Assembly: GCF_030269925.1 (NCBI RefSeq)
Contig: NC_085107.1
Span: 9,734,001 to 9,798,000 of the forward strand
Length of the DNA stretch: 64,000 nucleotides
Source: Bombyx mori
Lineage: Eukaryota; Arthropoda; Insecta; Lepidoptera; Bombycidae
Direction: 5' to 3'
Under the pieces are notes generated by a model, which saw only the letters and a program-made list of their open reading frames with translations, was not told the origin of the DNA and did no database searches. Numbering within the stretch: position 1 is the stretch's first letter; the number at the start of each line of letters is the position of its first letter. Shown here one piece after another: positions 50,415-62,900 of the stretch. Made by a program: the position numbers and the translations under genes.

Positions 50415-53045
50415 TTTCCGAATTAATTCGAGGCCCAGGTCGTCGTGTAGGTCAACGTTCCTCACGAACCACGGAGCCCCGACAGCTAACCTACAAAAGC
50501 GGGATTGTAGGGATTGGAGGGTGTCTATGTGTGTGCGGGCCGCGTGAGCGAACACCACACTCGCGTAAGCCATGACGGGCCTTATGCAAGTTTTGTAAAG
50601 TGTCACCTTGTTCCGAAGGGACATTTTACTCCGCTTACAGATCATGGGGTAGAGTCTACCGAGAATAAACGCGGCACGGTCACGGACTGATTTTATATGC
50701 GGGCGGAATGTCATCGATGCATCCAGGGTAACGCCCAGGTACTTGACCTTCCTGGCCCAGGGTATGGGTTGTCTAAAGAGAGTAATCGGGGGTGTGAGAT
50801 TCCTCCTCCTAATCCGGGAGGAAATCCGTGTGGAGCTTCCCCTCTGAAATAGCACCGCAGTACTTTTCGATGGGTTGATGTCTATGCGCCATTTTCGGAA
50901 CCACTGTCCTAGGGCTAGGGCTGCGCTCTGAAGCTTCTTCGCGATTAGGGACTTATTTCTACTAGAATAGTAAACAGTCGTGTCGTCGGCGAATAAAGCT
51001 AAATGGGTCGGCGGCGACCGGGGAATATCGTTGACGAATAAGCTAAATAGGAGGGGTGAGAGGACAGAGCCTTGCGGGACTCCAGCTATGAGAGTTCGTG
51101 GGGAGGAGCGGGTTCCCTCGACTCGATATCGAAAAGAGCGGTTCGACAAGAAGTCCCGTATGATGAGCACGAGACTATCCGGCACGCCCATGTTGAATAG
51201 TTTGAAAATCAAACCATTGTGCCAGACTTTGTCGAACGCTTTTGCGACGTCGAAGAAGAGAGCTCCCGTGTATAACGGTTTTGGTCGATTAAGCCCCACA
51301 AGAATGTGCTCCGTGAGGCGGTGCACCTGTTGAACGCATGAGTGATTTATACGGAATCCGAATTGTTCATCGATGAGAATGCCCTTGGATGAGACGAAGT
51401 CTCTGAGGCGTTTGTAGAGCAGACGCTCATACAGTTTGCCTAGAGACATAAGGAGGCTAATCGGGCGGTAGCTCGTCGGATGATTTTTTGGTTTACCGGG
51501 TTTATGTATGCCGATAACGTCCGCTTCTTTCCACACCGCGGGAAAGATACAGTTCGCCATAGCGGCATTGAAAATAGATGCCAACATCACGATGAGTTGG
51601 ACGGGTAGAAGTTTAATAACGCGGTTGGATATACCGTCGGAACCGGGAGCCTTGCGAGGACGTAGGTCTTTGATCAAGTCTTTAACTTCCATCGGGGTGA
51701 CGGGTGGTAACGCATCCGAGGGTGGCAAGGAGGCTCTGCGTTCTACCTCACTGTCTACTAATTCTACATGAACAGGGTCCATGGATTGAGTGCTGGGCGT
51801 GCACTGGGTTTGCAGTGTATCGGCCAGCAGCTCTGCTTTTTCATCATCATCGAACGCCGCGAGTTGGCCTGAGGGGCCTACGAGGGGGGGCATATTTACT
51901 ACCGTATCCGATTTGAGAGTACGAGCTAAGCGGTAGTAAGACCTTTGGGAGGGCGCGAGTCTTTCTAAGAAATCAGACCATCTGGCATCTCGGACTTCGG
52001 CGCGGCGGCGATGCGAGACTTTACGTCGCGCTGTAGGGCACACATTCGAGTACGATTATCCACGGTAGGATACCTATCGTAGGCGCGGATCGAGGCGTTC
52101 TTAGCTCTAAGGAGTTCCCTAATATCGTCGGGCAATTTGAAGCGGTGAAGGAAGTCCTCCGCTACAACTTGCTTCGATGACCTATCTAATGTAGAGGTGA
52201 TGTGTGACGTTAAGATGTATATGGCTTCAGCGGTATCCTGAGGAGACGGAGTAGAGTCCGGGCTAAACGGGAGCGATGGTGGATCAGATTCAGCCAGGCT
52301 GATGCCCAGCGTGTGCCAATCCACCAGTCCTCGTGACGGGAACGGAATCGGGAGCGCGACCGAGCTTCATAACGACGGGACGATGGTCTGAATCTAACTC
52401 TGAAACTACTTCGATCGAGTGTAAGCGCAGAGTTACGTTTTTTAATAACGCTATGTCGAGTATATCCGGGCGATGCGCGATATTTAGCGGGTAGTGAGTC
52501 GGGGTTAGCGGAGCGACGATATCGAAGGCGAGATCATCGACTAACGCGTCAAGCCGCCTGCCATTCGGGGTTGTGGTGTGCGAGTTCCACCTGACGTGTT
52601 TACAATTAAGGTCGCCCGCCAGAATGACAGAGCTTCCCATGCCGAGCAGCGCCTCGATATCACTGCTTAGAACGATCTTATCCGGTGGAAGATAAACGGA
52701 CGCGATAACGATCGGCGCGTGTCCAGTCAGTGAGATTCGGCATACTGATGCTTCGATGTTAGAAAGCGCGGGGGGGTCGAGTGGGACGCAGTGCAGGGCT
52801 CGTCTATAGTAAATGACGGTACCACCACCACGAGCAGTGAGCCTGTCGTTCCTAACCATGTTATAGTTCGCGATATTAGGATCGCGGCGCGCGGGCTTAA
52901 GCAGGGTCTCCTGCACCAAAAAGATGTCAATTTGATGGTCACGCAAAAAATCACAAACCTGATCACGTTGATTTGCGAGACCGTAAGCGTTAAAAAATCC
53001 TATCGTTACGGATAGGGGCTTTATTCTACTTATGTACGCCATTTA

Positions 53046-53272
53046 TTACCGGCGGAGTGAGGGGAGGACGTACGTATTTAACGACGCGTATACGTCAGCG
53101 TATTCTTGCACAACGGCGATGAAGTGTTGTGCAGTGGAGGCGGCGCGAATGGCGTCACCCAAAGCATTAACACGCTCAAAGTTGATCGACTGAAAAAAGT
53201 CGATCGCTAGAACGAGATTGTCGGACGCGTCCTTTATTACTCCGAATGCCGTTCTGAAGTACCGTAAGCGCT
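53046..53272 (-). pseudogene. C-terminal fragment of LINE ORF1 (gag-like)
   Basis: About 75 codons on the minus strand ('FFQSINFERVNALGDAIRAA') ending in TAA at 53048-53046, three bases before the ORF2 ATG at 53042. This short spacing suits termination-reinitiation between the two ORFs, as seen in non-LTR elements. The 5' remainder of ORF1 is absent. Confidence 0.65.
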
Positions 53273-53720
53273 AACTATTTATTTAGAAAGTAAAAAAAAA
53301 GTATTTTTCTCACCTACCTTAATGTTTGAAGCGCGATTATTTCACTCGATAAGGTTGTAAGGACGTCTAACTCACTACTCCAACGATTGTTCAAAAAACG
53401 GGAAAAGGGAAGGATAAAACGCACTGTTTTAGGTAACTTTACTATTTGACGTCTGACAATAATGGTTGACTAAAGATATCATTTCCATTCCATTCCTACA
53501 GTTTAGGTTGCGGAGTAATCATTAAACACTACTAATTTGGTAAAGTACTATAAATTGTACATTTTAAGATTTAGGAATAATTACCTGGCCAATATTTAAG
53601 TAAAGTAATTTATAGGATAGAAAAGAAAACTGTAAAATAAATTCATTTGAACATTTTCTGTACGCCGATTTTGTTTCCTGGTTATTCCTTACTATCGCGA
53701 CTGCTATAAAGCAGTACAGT

Positions 53721-53784
53721 AATTACAGATCAAGCAAAAATATCTTTTATATTATTATAAAAGATTTTTGCTTGATCTGTAATT
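53721..53784. repeat. Near-perfect inverted repeat, 29-31 base arms
   Basis: Left arm 53721-53751 and right arm 53756-53784 pair fully except for a two-base AT bulge, with a 4-base loop. A transcript would form a stem of about 29 bp. It may be a MITE remnant, a slipped-strand palindrome or a small-RNA precursor. Confidence 0.75.
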
Positions 53785-54854
53785 TTATTAGTTACACTAT
53801 TAAAACATCAATTGTGGTATGGTATCTTTATTACAAATATTGAAAGGGATACCAGAAATTTACAAAATAACAAAATAATACAAAAAAATCCGTTTCACTT
53901 TTATTGAATAAGTGATTCTTTACTGAACCTAACACAAAAGCTTCAAATTTTTATGTTTAATCGTTCACGCCAATCTTGAGTAAAAGAAAACCGGAAAGTA
54001 AGATTCCTTTACCAATGCTTACTTTCTATTTTAAAAACACTATACATAAAAATCTAAATTAAGTAATAAATATTCACCACGCATCTTCAAAATCAATAAT
54101 ACGATTTGCATTAATGACAAAAAATAATTAGGAATGTGTCATTAACAACACAATTAAAATTATTTTTATTACAGTAATGGAAATATCAAAGAAAGAAAAT
54201 TAATATCGGACTCTGCCCGTTTCACATCGTTCATTTATTTCGTATTAGAGTATATTAATTTATACTTACACCAAATAGTAACACAGCAGTCAGAAACCCT
54301 ATTTAGTCACGAAGAAAAGAAACTTCGCGAATTTTTACCATCACATATTATTTTAAATAAGGTATGTATGTATGTGAGTACAAACTATGTGTTATTTCTA
54401 ATCGAATTAATGTCTCAGTTCAACGAGTCTTAAATACAGAGGAGTTGCAAGTGTTCTCCGAAACGATAAGCAATGAAAATCGCGAATGCAAAAACCATAT
54501 TTTACTAGCATTTCTGGAACGGCAAGCAATGTAAGAAATTATATCGACCCACACACGGAAACGTCCGCAAGCTTCTTTTGCTTTACATTGCGGGTCGCTT
54601 CGTATTAAGAGAATTTATTTCTCATTTACGTTTAGTAGTTTATTATAACTTCGCGCCTTTAAGAACGACTCCCATACAGCCTACATCTATTATTTAAGCA
54701 TTATGAGTAAAATCATACGTCTCATTTACGTTTCAATATAAGATTTATAAAATGACAGTTTAAAAATACTTATACAAAACTACTTTTTAATTACCAAATA
54801 TGAAATCATATTTCTTTTCGACATAAGGATATTAGTGGCCGCGACGAAAAGTTC

Positions 54855-55015
54855 ATCTTTTGGGATACGGGCAAAAGCGCGCTGCTCATCTGGTGTTTAT
54901 TTGTAGTGTACTGGAGCAAATTGATACAACAAGACGAATGCTGCCACTCACCTTAGGACATGAGGTTAGATTTCAATTGTATTATAAAACGGCTGCACCA
55001 TCCGTTCGAACCGAA
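54855..55015 (-). mobile_element. Strongly diverged Bm1-type SINE (inverted)
   Basis: Keeps the landmarks 'ctggtgtttat-tgta-tg-actggagc', 'cactcaccttagga' and 'aacggctgcaccatccgttcgaaccgaaa' in the right order. The 90-codon frame 54860-55132 arises from it. Confidence 0.6.
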
Positions 55016-56264
55016 AAGCCATATATATTGATCCAACACAATATGTTCACTCAATTCATATTTGCACCGTTTTGGGGTATGATTTCAAAGAATCCTACTC
55101 CTACATTTAAATTTGTTGTATGGATATTATAAATTTACATTTGGTAAATAAAATCTAGTTGTGTATTTAACATTGGTGGTGTTGTATACATATAACCTGT
55201 TATTTCCATAAACAATATTATATATCTTCGAAACCTATAATTCGAATATATTGTGATATTATTCACAAACAATACTAATTGACCACGAACCAAAACTTGA
55301 TTACATCGTTACTATTATTAACGATTTACAAAAAAAACACAAGCAGGGCTCGTATTTACTACTTCAAATTGTTTATAACTGTTTAACGGTCAGAGAGTCC
55401 TTATCCTGTAATCTAGATCACGTAAACATAATACTTCTTGTTAATAATTTCAGTAATCTGGCATTTTAGATTTAAAATACCTCTCAAAATACCATTCTCG
55501 ACGAATGAATAACAGCCACCACAATTTTCTAGATTATCTTATTATTCCTTATACTTAAACATCGAATCAAACTTTCCTCAAATATTACATCGGAACGTGT
55601 ACAGCATGATTGTTTTTTTTTTTTTATGAATTCAAATATTTTTTTATTGAATCAAGTTATTGACTTATTAAATAAAAAGAGACGTCCTACCAAATAAGCC
55701 GTGAGAAAAGTTCGTCAAATACTGACAATTAGAGCTATAATTCAAAAACAAACAGAATACAACAAATCGCAAAATTATCTGGGGTGTTTAGTGTACCATT
55801 AGTAAGATCATTAAATTTTGATAATTCATAACAAAATAAGATGTACTATCAGGTCCCTATTTCACACTTATACGATTTATTATTCAATACAAAGATTATA
55901 AAAATTTGGTGAGCTGTATTATATATTAAAACTTTTATACATATTAATTTGCACAACTTTCATATAAATAATATTCGTAAGTTCTCCTTTTTTAACTATC
56001 CACGTTACATTTTCAATTATTTCATGAGACAGTTACTGTGAAAACCAACGTCTTATTCTAATTTTGTAATATTACGGGTGAGGATTCCACGATAAAGCTA
56101 TAATTCGTTGTTCGAAATAATTCGATTTCGAACCAAATAACTTTCAGGTAACGTAAAGCTCAACCAATCTACAACGCTCAAGCCGTAGTGCGAATAACAC
56201 ATGAGTAACTCCGGTTCATTTAAGATCCATAAAAGAGATGAAGGTTAAGACCAAAATTTATAGT

Positions 56265-56609
56265 TAGCTAGCGACCCGCCCTCGCTTCGCTTCGGAAACA
56301 TTAAATTTTATTATTGATAGGCGAGTCCCGCCATGTTGCGCGACAACTGCGGGTGACGCCGCGGCGCGAAGCTAGCCTAAAAAAAGTAGCCTAAGTTACT
56401 CATTATATCATCAGCTACCTATTAGTGAAAGTCTCATCAAAATCGGTCCAGCCGTTCCAGAGATTAGCCGGAACAAACAGACAGACAGACAAAAATTGTA
56501 AAAAATGTTATTTTGGTGTATGTACCGTATATATATTCATATGCATGTAGTAAAAAGCGGTTATTTCAATATTACAAACAGACACCCTAATTTTATTTAT
56601 ATGTATAGA
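56265..56609 (-). mobile_element. Helitron-like non-autonomous element (inverted)
   Basis: On the minus strand it starts 'TCTATACATATAAATAAAAT' at 56609 and ends 'gagggcgggtcgCTAGC' at about 56265. The 3' end matches that at 780-811, and the 5' TC-TATAC start resembles the element at 9559. A 'cagacagacagac' run and 'atcggtccagccgttcc' lie inside. Confidence 0.55.
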
Positions 56610-56796
56610 TGAAGATTGAAATTATGTTGAACGATAAAAATGAATTATATGAATAAAAAAAGAGACATCAGTTGATTTAACATTAGTACCCGCTTCGGAA
56701 ACTATTCCAATGGCGCTGAAGTAATCAGAAGCTTACATGAAATAAGAATATTTATGTCTCCCTTGATCTTCTTCAAACGAGGCTTGTGGAGAGTAT

Positions 56797-56916
56797 TAAG
56801 CGGTAGGCAGCGGCTTGGCTCTGACCCTGGCATTGCTGAAGTCCATGGGCGACGGTGACCACTCACCATCAGGTGCGCCGTATGCTCGTCTGCCTACAAG
56901 GGCAATAAAAAAAAAC
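56797..56916 (+). mobile_element. Family-C SINE
   Basis: Copy from 'gcggtaggcagcggcttggc' to 'caagggcaataaaaaaaa', with few changes from the others. Confidence 0.8.
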
Positions 56917-59900
56917 ACTAGATGGCGCCGTTTACGAGACTAAAATAGTTGAGACTTTATCAAAGCTATAGAGTATCAACAAAGATTCACACTACGGCTT
57001 CTGAAGAATGTAGCGAATTGCAGATGACGACTTTGACCATTTAGCGGGATAAACTAAAATTTTAATTTTGTTTCAAAGTACTGATGTATGTATATATTTC
57101 ATTTTAATAAAATATCCATCTATAAATTAAAAACAGTTCTGATAAATTGTCATTATCCATATCATTTAATACGTGTTTGTAAGAACCAGGCTTGGCTGCT
57201 ACATAGTATAGGATAGCACACAAGCTCCTGTAGGCGAATGATAATGCTTATTAGTCCGCGTGATCAGATTAATCGTAAAAGAAAAACATGCTTTGTCGAA
57301 TTTGAAAAGAAACATCTATGATTTTGGAAAGTTATTTGATTTGCTGATTCTTAAGCTGCGAAAACTTAGCTTTGGTACATTTATTATGATTTAATATGCA
57401 AATCACGTAAGTAGAACACGCTTTATTAATATATTCGTGTTGAATAGATTTCAATACGTATCTTGTCTTTTTAATTGTGAAGTTATCACACCAAAGGAAC
57501 ATGTAGTAGAAGGCTAAAGTTACATTTCAAGAAATTCAGAACATTAGAATATTATCAAGAACATTAATATAATCGTGAATGCTAAGATCATTGTAACCTT
57601 AATTACTATCTTCTACAAAAATATGTGGACACAATATACAAAATATGTATTTTAAATAATAAGAGGGTAAACCGTGCTTTGCATAGTACTTAAATTTTCC
57701 ATTTTAATACTTCAAAATTACAGTCTGGAACAGACTTGTATATAATCTAATCTGTAACATTCACTAATATTTGTAAGTTCACACATGCTGAGCTACCTCA
57801 GTAACATTACAATTTGCATATGTGTAGATGATCAGTTATCAACTACACTTAATTACCAATACTTATCATTAAACCAAAGTTTTAAATTTTTTATTACAAT
57901 AAAACAAATTCAATATATTATCTCAAAAACTAATAATCCGTTGAGGTATATTTAGCACTTATTAAAAAATGTTCTATAAGCTCCAAGAATTAGTATACAT
58001 TCCAAACTATATTTCTTATGATTTCTTAAGAGTATGAGGCACATGGACCGTATTGTACTTTTCGTTTTTATTTCAATATTATGTTCTGGTCAAATTATTT
58101 ACCTTTACAGTTTACATAATGACAATATAGAAACCTGTTTTTGTTATAATCTCTTTTAACATTCTTATTATAGAATTAATAACTCTTAAACAACATTGAT
58201 AAGAATATCTGTGTTTTGAATAAACTTAGTGGTAAAATTCAGTGTTATAAACCAGGCCTACTCTACCATATAATATATTACTTCCATTTAATACATTTAT
58301 TTGCTTTAATTCTTCCATGTTTAAGTTTGTTATAAGGACAATCTAATTATATAATTTTGTTTATAATTGAATGTACAAATACTATAAAATCGATATTGGA
58401 CACCAACAGTTGTGTAAAACTTGTTTAATATATCACTGACTTTGTAAGCCTCGGCAGTGTGTGTTGTTCCATTGGAACTCTACATAGTTATGTATAAAAC
58501 TACATACATAATATTTTTTTATAATCTATTTGTGCAACCAGTCTCCTGGCCATAACTTACACAGTACATTTTAGTATCTTATCCTATTTTGTATATTATT
58601 TAATGTTTTAGGAATGTACACTAAAAATCAGAGTTCAATATTTATAATTTCCCAAGAATTCATATGATGAGACTATCTTAAAATGATATGAAGTTAACGG
58701 CAAGCCTGTTGCAGTAGTTCTGCTTTATTTCCTGAAACAATATATACAAGACATTAATTTAATAAGGTATTTTGCAAACCAGTAATAATATTTACCTATT
58801 TTCTAAATGAAATGTATTTGCATTAAACTTTTTTTTTTTCTTAGACCATGATTGTATGTTTGTGTTTGTGCAGGCTAATCTGAACTAATTTGATTGTGGT
58901 TTGAGTGCTGTATTAGAATAAATAAGTTCTAACATCAATTAATAAACACAATGACTAAGAATATTTATGCTATATTTTGGTATTTTGATTTGACAATCTC
59001 CTTTAAACACCATCGAAAAGGACAAAATAATATAACATAATATATATATATTTTACATCTAACTATACCTAACTATACCACTACCTTCCTGATAAATGAG
59101 AGTTTTATTTTAAGTGTTTACAAATAATACAATATTGTAAATTTTAAAGCGCATATAGAATTCCCGCATTCGCAAATTCTTTGTTATATAAATACATTAT
59201 TACTCTAACTAAAGACTGCTTAAATCATTCTATGATATCAGATATTTTAGCTTGAGCTACACTGAGCATTTAACTGTCAGATCTAAATGTGATGAATCAC
59301 ATTTTTATTCATGATGCAAACTGTATCAACAATCTCAAAGTTCAAAGTATCACTTATTATTATAATATTATTATTTATAAGTTGCCACCTATTTTAAGAT
59401 CATTTTCTGATAGGTACAGTTTCTACTTATCTACCAACAATTTCAAGGTTACAGTTACCACTTGGAGAGTTTCTATCTAACCAAGTATGCATACTATTTA
59501 AAATCATATAAAAAAAACTTTTCGCTATGCATTCAAAAGCTAAGCTAATGCTAAATAACACATATATGTAGCACTATGTCGCTTAGAGCGCTTTTATAAT
59601 TAGCAATTGATATAATTTCGCAGTAATTATTGTTAAAAGATGATTATATGATTTTAATTTAAGTGATTACATCATTTACTTACTTTCTTTGATACAAGAA
59701 ACATAAAATGAGAATAATAAAACGAATTTATAACTTAAGATATTTACGCAAAGCTTAAAAATCAAACAATAGGTTTGAATTATATGAATTTAACAGTAAG
59801 GTGGTTAGATGGGTGTTCGTTCGCTATCTGCAATTTTTTTAAGGGTTATTGCATGCTACTGTGGAACTATTCCACTATGAGCTCTAATTACAATGAAACA

Positions 59901-59949
59901 TTTAATGATGTTTGCATTTTCTATAATGGAGCTTAAAATCGTTTTTACC

Positions 59950-62900
59950 TTATTTATCTTTAGCACAATTAGCAGCACTTGCTTTAACTGGCTGTGGGAT
60001 AATAGTAATCTCATCATTTATCTTCAAGGGTTTCAAGAGTGAGTCGTTGTTTGCTGAAGCTTTGGCAGATGGTGTATTATTTTTGTTTTTGTCCATAACG
60101 CGTTTTGCAACTACACTATGAGCTGAATAAACATGGTTCTCGAACAGTTTATACATTCCGAATGTGGCAGTACACACGGTACATTTATAAGACAAATGTG
60201 CTGGCTTTAATGTTAGATTGTGATCACGAGCAACATGATTAAGAAGTTTCCATTGATATACCTGTAACAAAATAAAATTTCAAAATTATTGACTATCCAA
60301 AGTTAATTCATATATATTAAAATTCACATAATATGTTAAAAACTTACTCTGCCACAAACTGGACATCGGCCTGCATCTTTGCCTTTATTTGCTGCTTCTT
60401 GCATAGAACTAGTAACAAGACCATGCGAGCCTAATAAATGTCGTTCCAAACCTTGGTCAGTGAAAAACCTGTAATGTGAACATTTACAGTTATGAAATTA
60501 ATAGTATTTTTTAATGGCGTAGATTGATATTGTGTAGATTCACACAGCCTACATAAACTGAGGGCCATATTAACTTCTTTAGTATAGTGACACTAACTCA
60601 TCTTAAAGTTTTAATTCAATTCCTAGTCACTACCTTTTTAAAAATATCTGGTATTTGGAGTCTGGAGATACTTGTCTCTTGCTTGTCTTCTATGTGTTCC
60701 CATTATTTATGGCATGGAATAGAATCTTAGCTTTGAATGTGAAAAGTTTGTCTATATAAATGAATAATGATAAAATAATTGTGAAACATTTACTCCTTTG
60801 TTTGTCAGCTGATTGTCTATTTCTATTTATAACAAAATATGTCAATAACAAAACAAAAGAAAAGCTCTAATATGTACATAAATTAAATCTAAATCTTGAG
60901 GTGCCACTGATAATGGTCGATTTATTGCTACTGGGCTACTATTTTATTTAAATAAGTGATAAGTGATCACCTGTATCACTGCCTTGATGTATTATGTAAA
61001 ATTCGTGACAATTTTTTGCGATCATAGACAGACACAAATGTTGCCAGGTAATAAATTCTACATATAGGATAAAAATCGGAATTTCATAGTTTTTATACCC
61101 TCCCACAAAAAAAATGTATTAATTAAATTATTTATTTGCATTACATACTAATTAAATCAACAAAAACTATTGAGGGTTTACCTAAATTGACATTTCTGGC
61201 AGTTCAGTGGTGGTCTGTTGTAGATCATTTTTGGGTGAATTTTAACTTTGTGAATCCATTGCATATGATTTCGCAATTGCTCTAGGTCTTTTATGTAACC
61301 ATCACAGATCTCGCAAATCACAAACGAGCCTTTTGATGCCTGCACATTCTGAACTGCCTGTGCAGGTTGCGGTTGCCGTGGCAAGGGCGTTATCGATATA
61401 GATGGCTGCTGCCCTGGCTTATTTTTCTGAAAAGGCAAAAACGTATATAATATATTTTTGTAAAATAAAATCATCATCATCAGTCCAGTTGTACAATGCT
61501 GGACATAGGCCTCTCCCAATTAACACCACTGATCCCAGTCTTCAGTTCTCTGCATCCATTTCTTGCCAGGCATCCTTTGCGTTATTATATATAGGGCGTC
61601 CCACAATGGTTATATTGTACAATTTTCATGATGACTATTGAGAATATCAATATATGAATATAGTTCAAACAAAACTTATATTTCAAGGTGCGTGGCGCAT
61701 TTACGTTGTGGATGTCTATGGGCTCCAGTAACCGCTTAACACCAGGTGGGCTGTGAGCTCGTCCACCAATCCTAAGCAAAAAAATAAAAAAAGCACAATA
61801 AATTCTGTTATGAAAAAGTGGAGATAGTCAGCATAATATTTAAAAAAAAATGTAATTAAATGTAATTTGAATAAGAAGTTATGAGTTAGAACGAGTAGTA
61901 ATATAGAGTAAATGTTGTTTAAAATATGCCTACGTCTCATGAAACCTGAAAGAAATACTATGATGCTTACTGTCGGATAATTTGAAGAAGCAGCAGGAGA
62001 ATTATGCCTAATCATAACACCTCCACGTATAATAGGAGCTCCATGAACAGGTATGGGTGCGCCCCGAGGAGGCATTGACAATGGTGCTCTACCTCGAGGG
62101 CGGAAACTGCCTCCTGGTGCCATATTTGTTACTGACATTGGCCTGTTAATATTATTACCAACATGGCGGTTAAACTGGTTTTGATACGGGCCCATCACAT
62201 TACTACGCGATTTTGTTATCTGTAATAAAACATTAACATTAACAAATTTATTTTCTTGTGTATAAAATAATTAAATTTAATTTTCAAAACGGTTTCCAAA
62301 AATATTTAGACATATTAAACATTATTATATTAACCTACCTTTGGTATTTTTGCTGGGGGCTCCCATTCAATTGGTGGTGATAAATTGATAGCTGGTTTAA
62401 ATTTTTTAGCACAAGGTATTTGATGACGAGCTAATTTACCCTTACCATTATCTTCAAACGGGCAATTAGGACACTCGTGATAAGATGGAGCTTTTTCTAA
62501 TTTACCTACAATATTATGCTCAGCTTTCATATGCCTCAAAATATCATGTGGGCTTCGAATTTCAAATTCACAAAAGTTACACTTGTACAAATTATTTTTC
62601 ATGTGAGGTGTTTCTAAATGATTGGCCATTACAAGGGTAGACTCAGTCTTAAAGGTGCAAAATTGACATTTATTCTGCAGATAAGCATAAGGTGCATTAT
62701 TTTCTTTGCTTAATTCCAAATTTTTCATGAGCGATGCTATTGATGATTCGGTAGCCTTTGTGCTATGGCCAGATTTCTTTTCCCTGTTTAATTTACGGTT
62801 CTGCTGTTTGAGCAAATCACTTTGTACAAATTCTTGAACAAGGTTGTAACCAATATCCATAAAAAATTTGCCTAGTGAACAATCAAAGTAGCTCTCAGAT

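Larger units (their letters stand above)
49077..53042 (-). pseudogene. LINE ORF2: endonuclease and reverse transcriptase, broken
   Basis: Endonuclease part 53042-52290 holds 'LVQETLLKP', 'AGDLNCKHVRWNS' and the catalytic 'SDHRPV'. A frameshift near 52325-52335 moves reading to the frame 52324-51965 ('DWHTLG'), and a second near 52000 moves it to 52043-50385. That last frame carries a full RT domain: 'RKAPGSDGISN', 'YRPISLL', 'FFDVAKAFDKVWH', 'AGVPQGSVLSPLLF' and the catalytic 'FADD'. RT reading breaks after 'LIRKY' at about 50415, where the mariner-like element enters, and resumes beyond it at about 49335 with 'MKSASERYFDKA', ending at 49077. The pieces together account for a normal Jockey ORF2. 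Confidence 0.85.
48838..53272 (-). mobile_element. Jockey-clade non-LTR retrotransposon, 5'-truncated and inactivated
   Basis: Order on the minus strand: end of a gag-like ORF1 (53272-53046), ORF2 starting at 53042 with an AP-type endonuclease then reverse transcriptase, a C-terminal domain interrupted by a mariner-like element (49338-50414), a stop at about 49077, a 3' UTR with a hairpin (49031-49064), and an A-tail (the T-run at about 48838-48848). GC content is well above the flanks. The 5' end is cut inside ORF1 near 53272. Two frameshifts plus the insertion make it immobile. Clade assignment rests on the domain order and RT style recalled from Jockey elements. Confidence 0.85.
53273..59949. 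other. Long gene-free interval before the zinc-finger gene
   Basis: About 6.7 kb, AT-rich. It holds a strong inverted repeat at 53721-53784, a degenerate SINE at 54855-55015, a Helitron-like element at 56265-56609 and a family-C SINE at 56797-56916. The zinc-finger gene ends at 59950 reading leftward, so its 3' UTR lies at the right end here; candidate AATAAA (as TTTATT) is at 59304-59309. No coding frame beyond repeat by-products. Confidence 0.5.

Noticed and set aside
50980..51333. 117-codon plus-strand frame, and others at 51508-51916
   Set aside because: They are antisense shadows of the reverse transcriptase ORF, produced by its high GC content.
54860..55132. 90-codon plus-strand frame
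   Set aside because: It arises from a degenerate inverted SINE and has no protein-family features.
61716..62198. 160-codon single reading frame on the minus strand as a separate gene
   Set aside because: Its first part is zinc-finger-gene exon 61971-62219; after the GTAAGC donor it runs into intron and a SINE.
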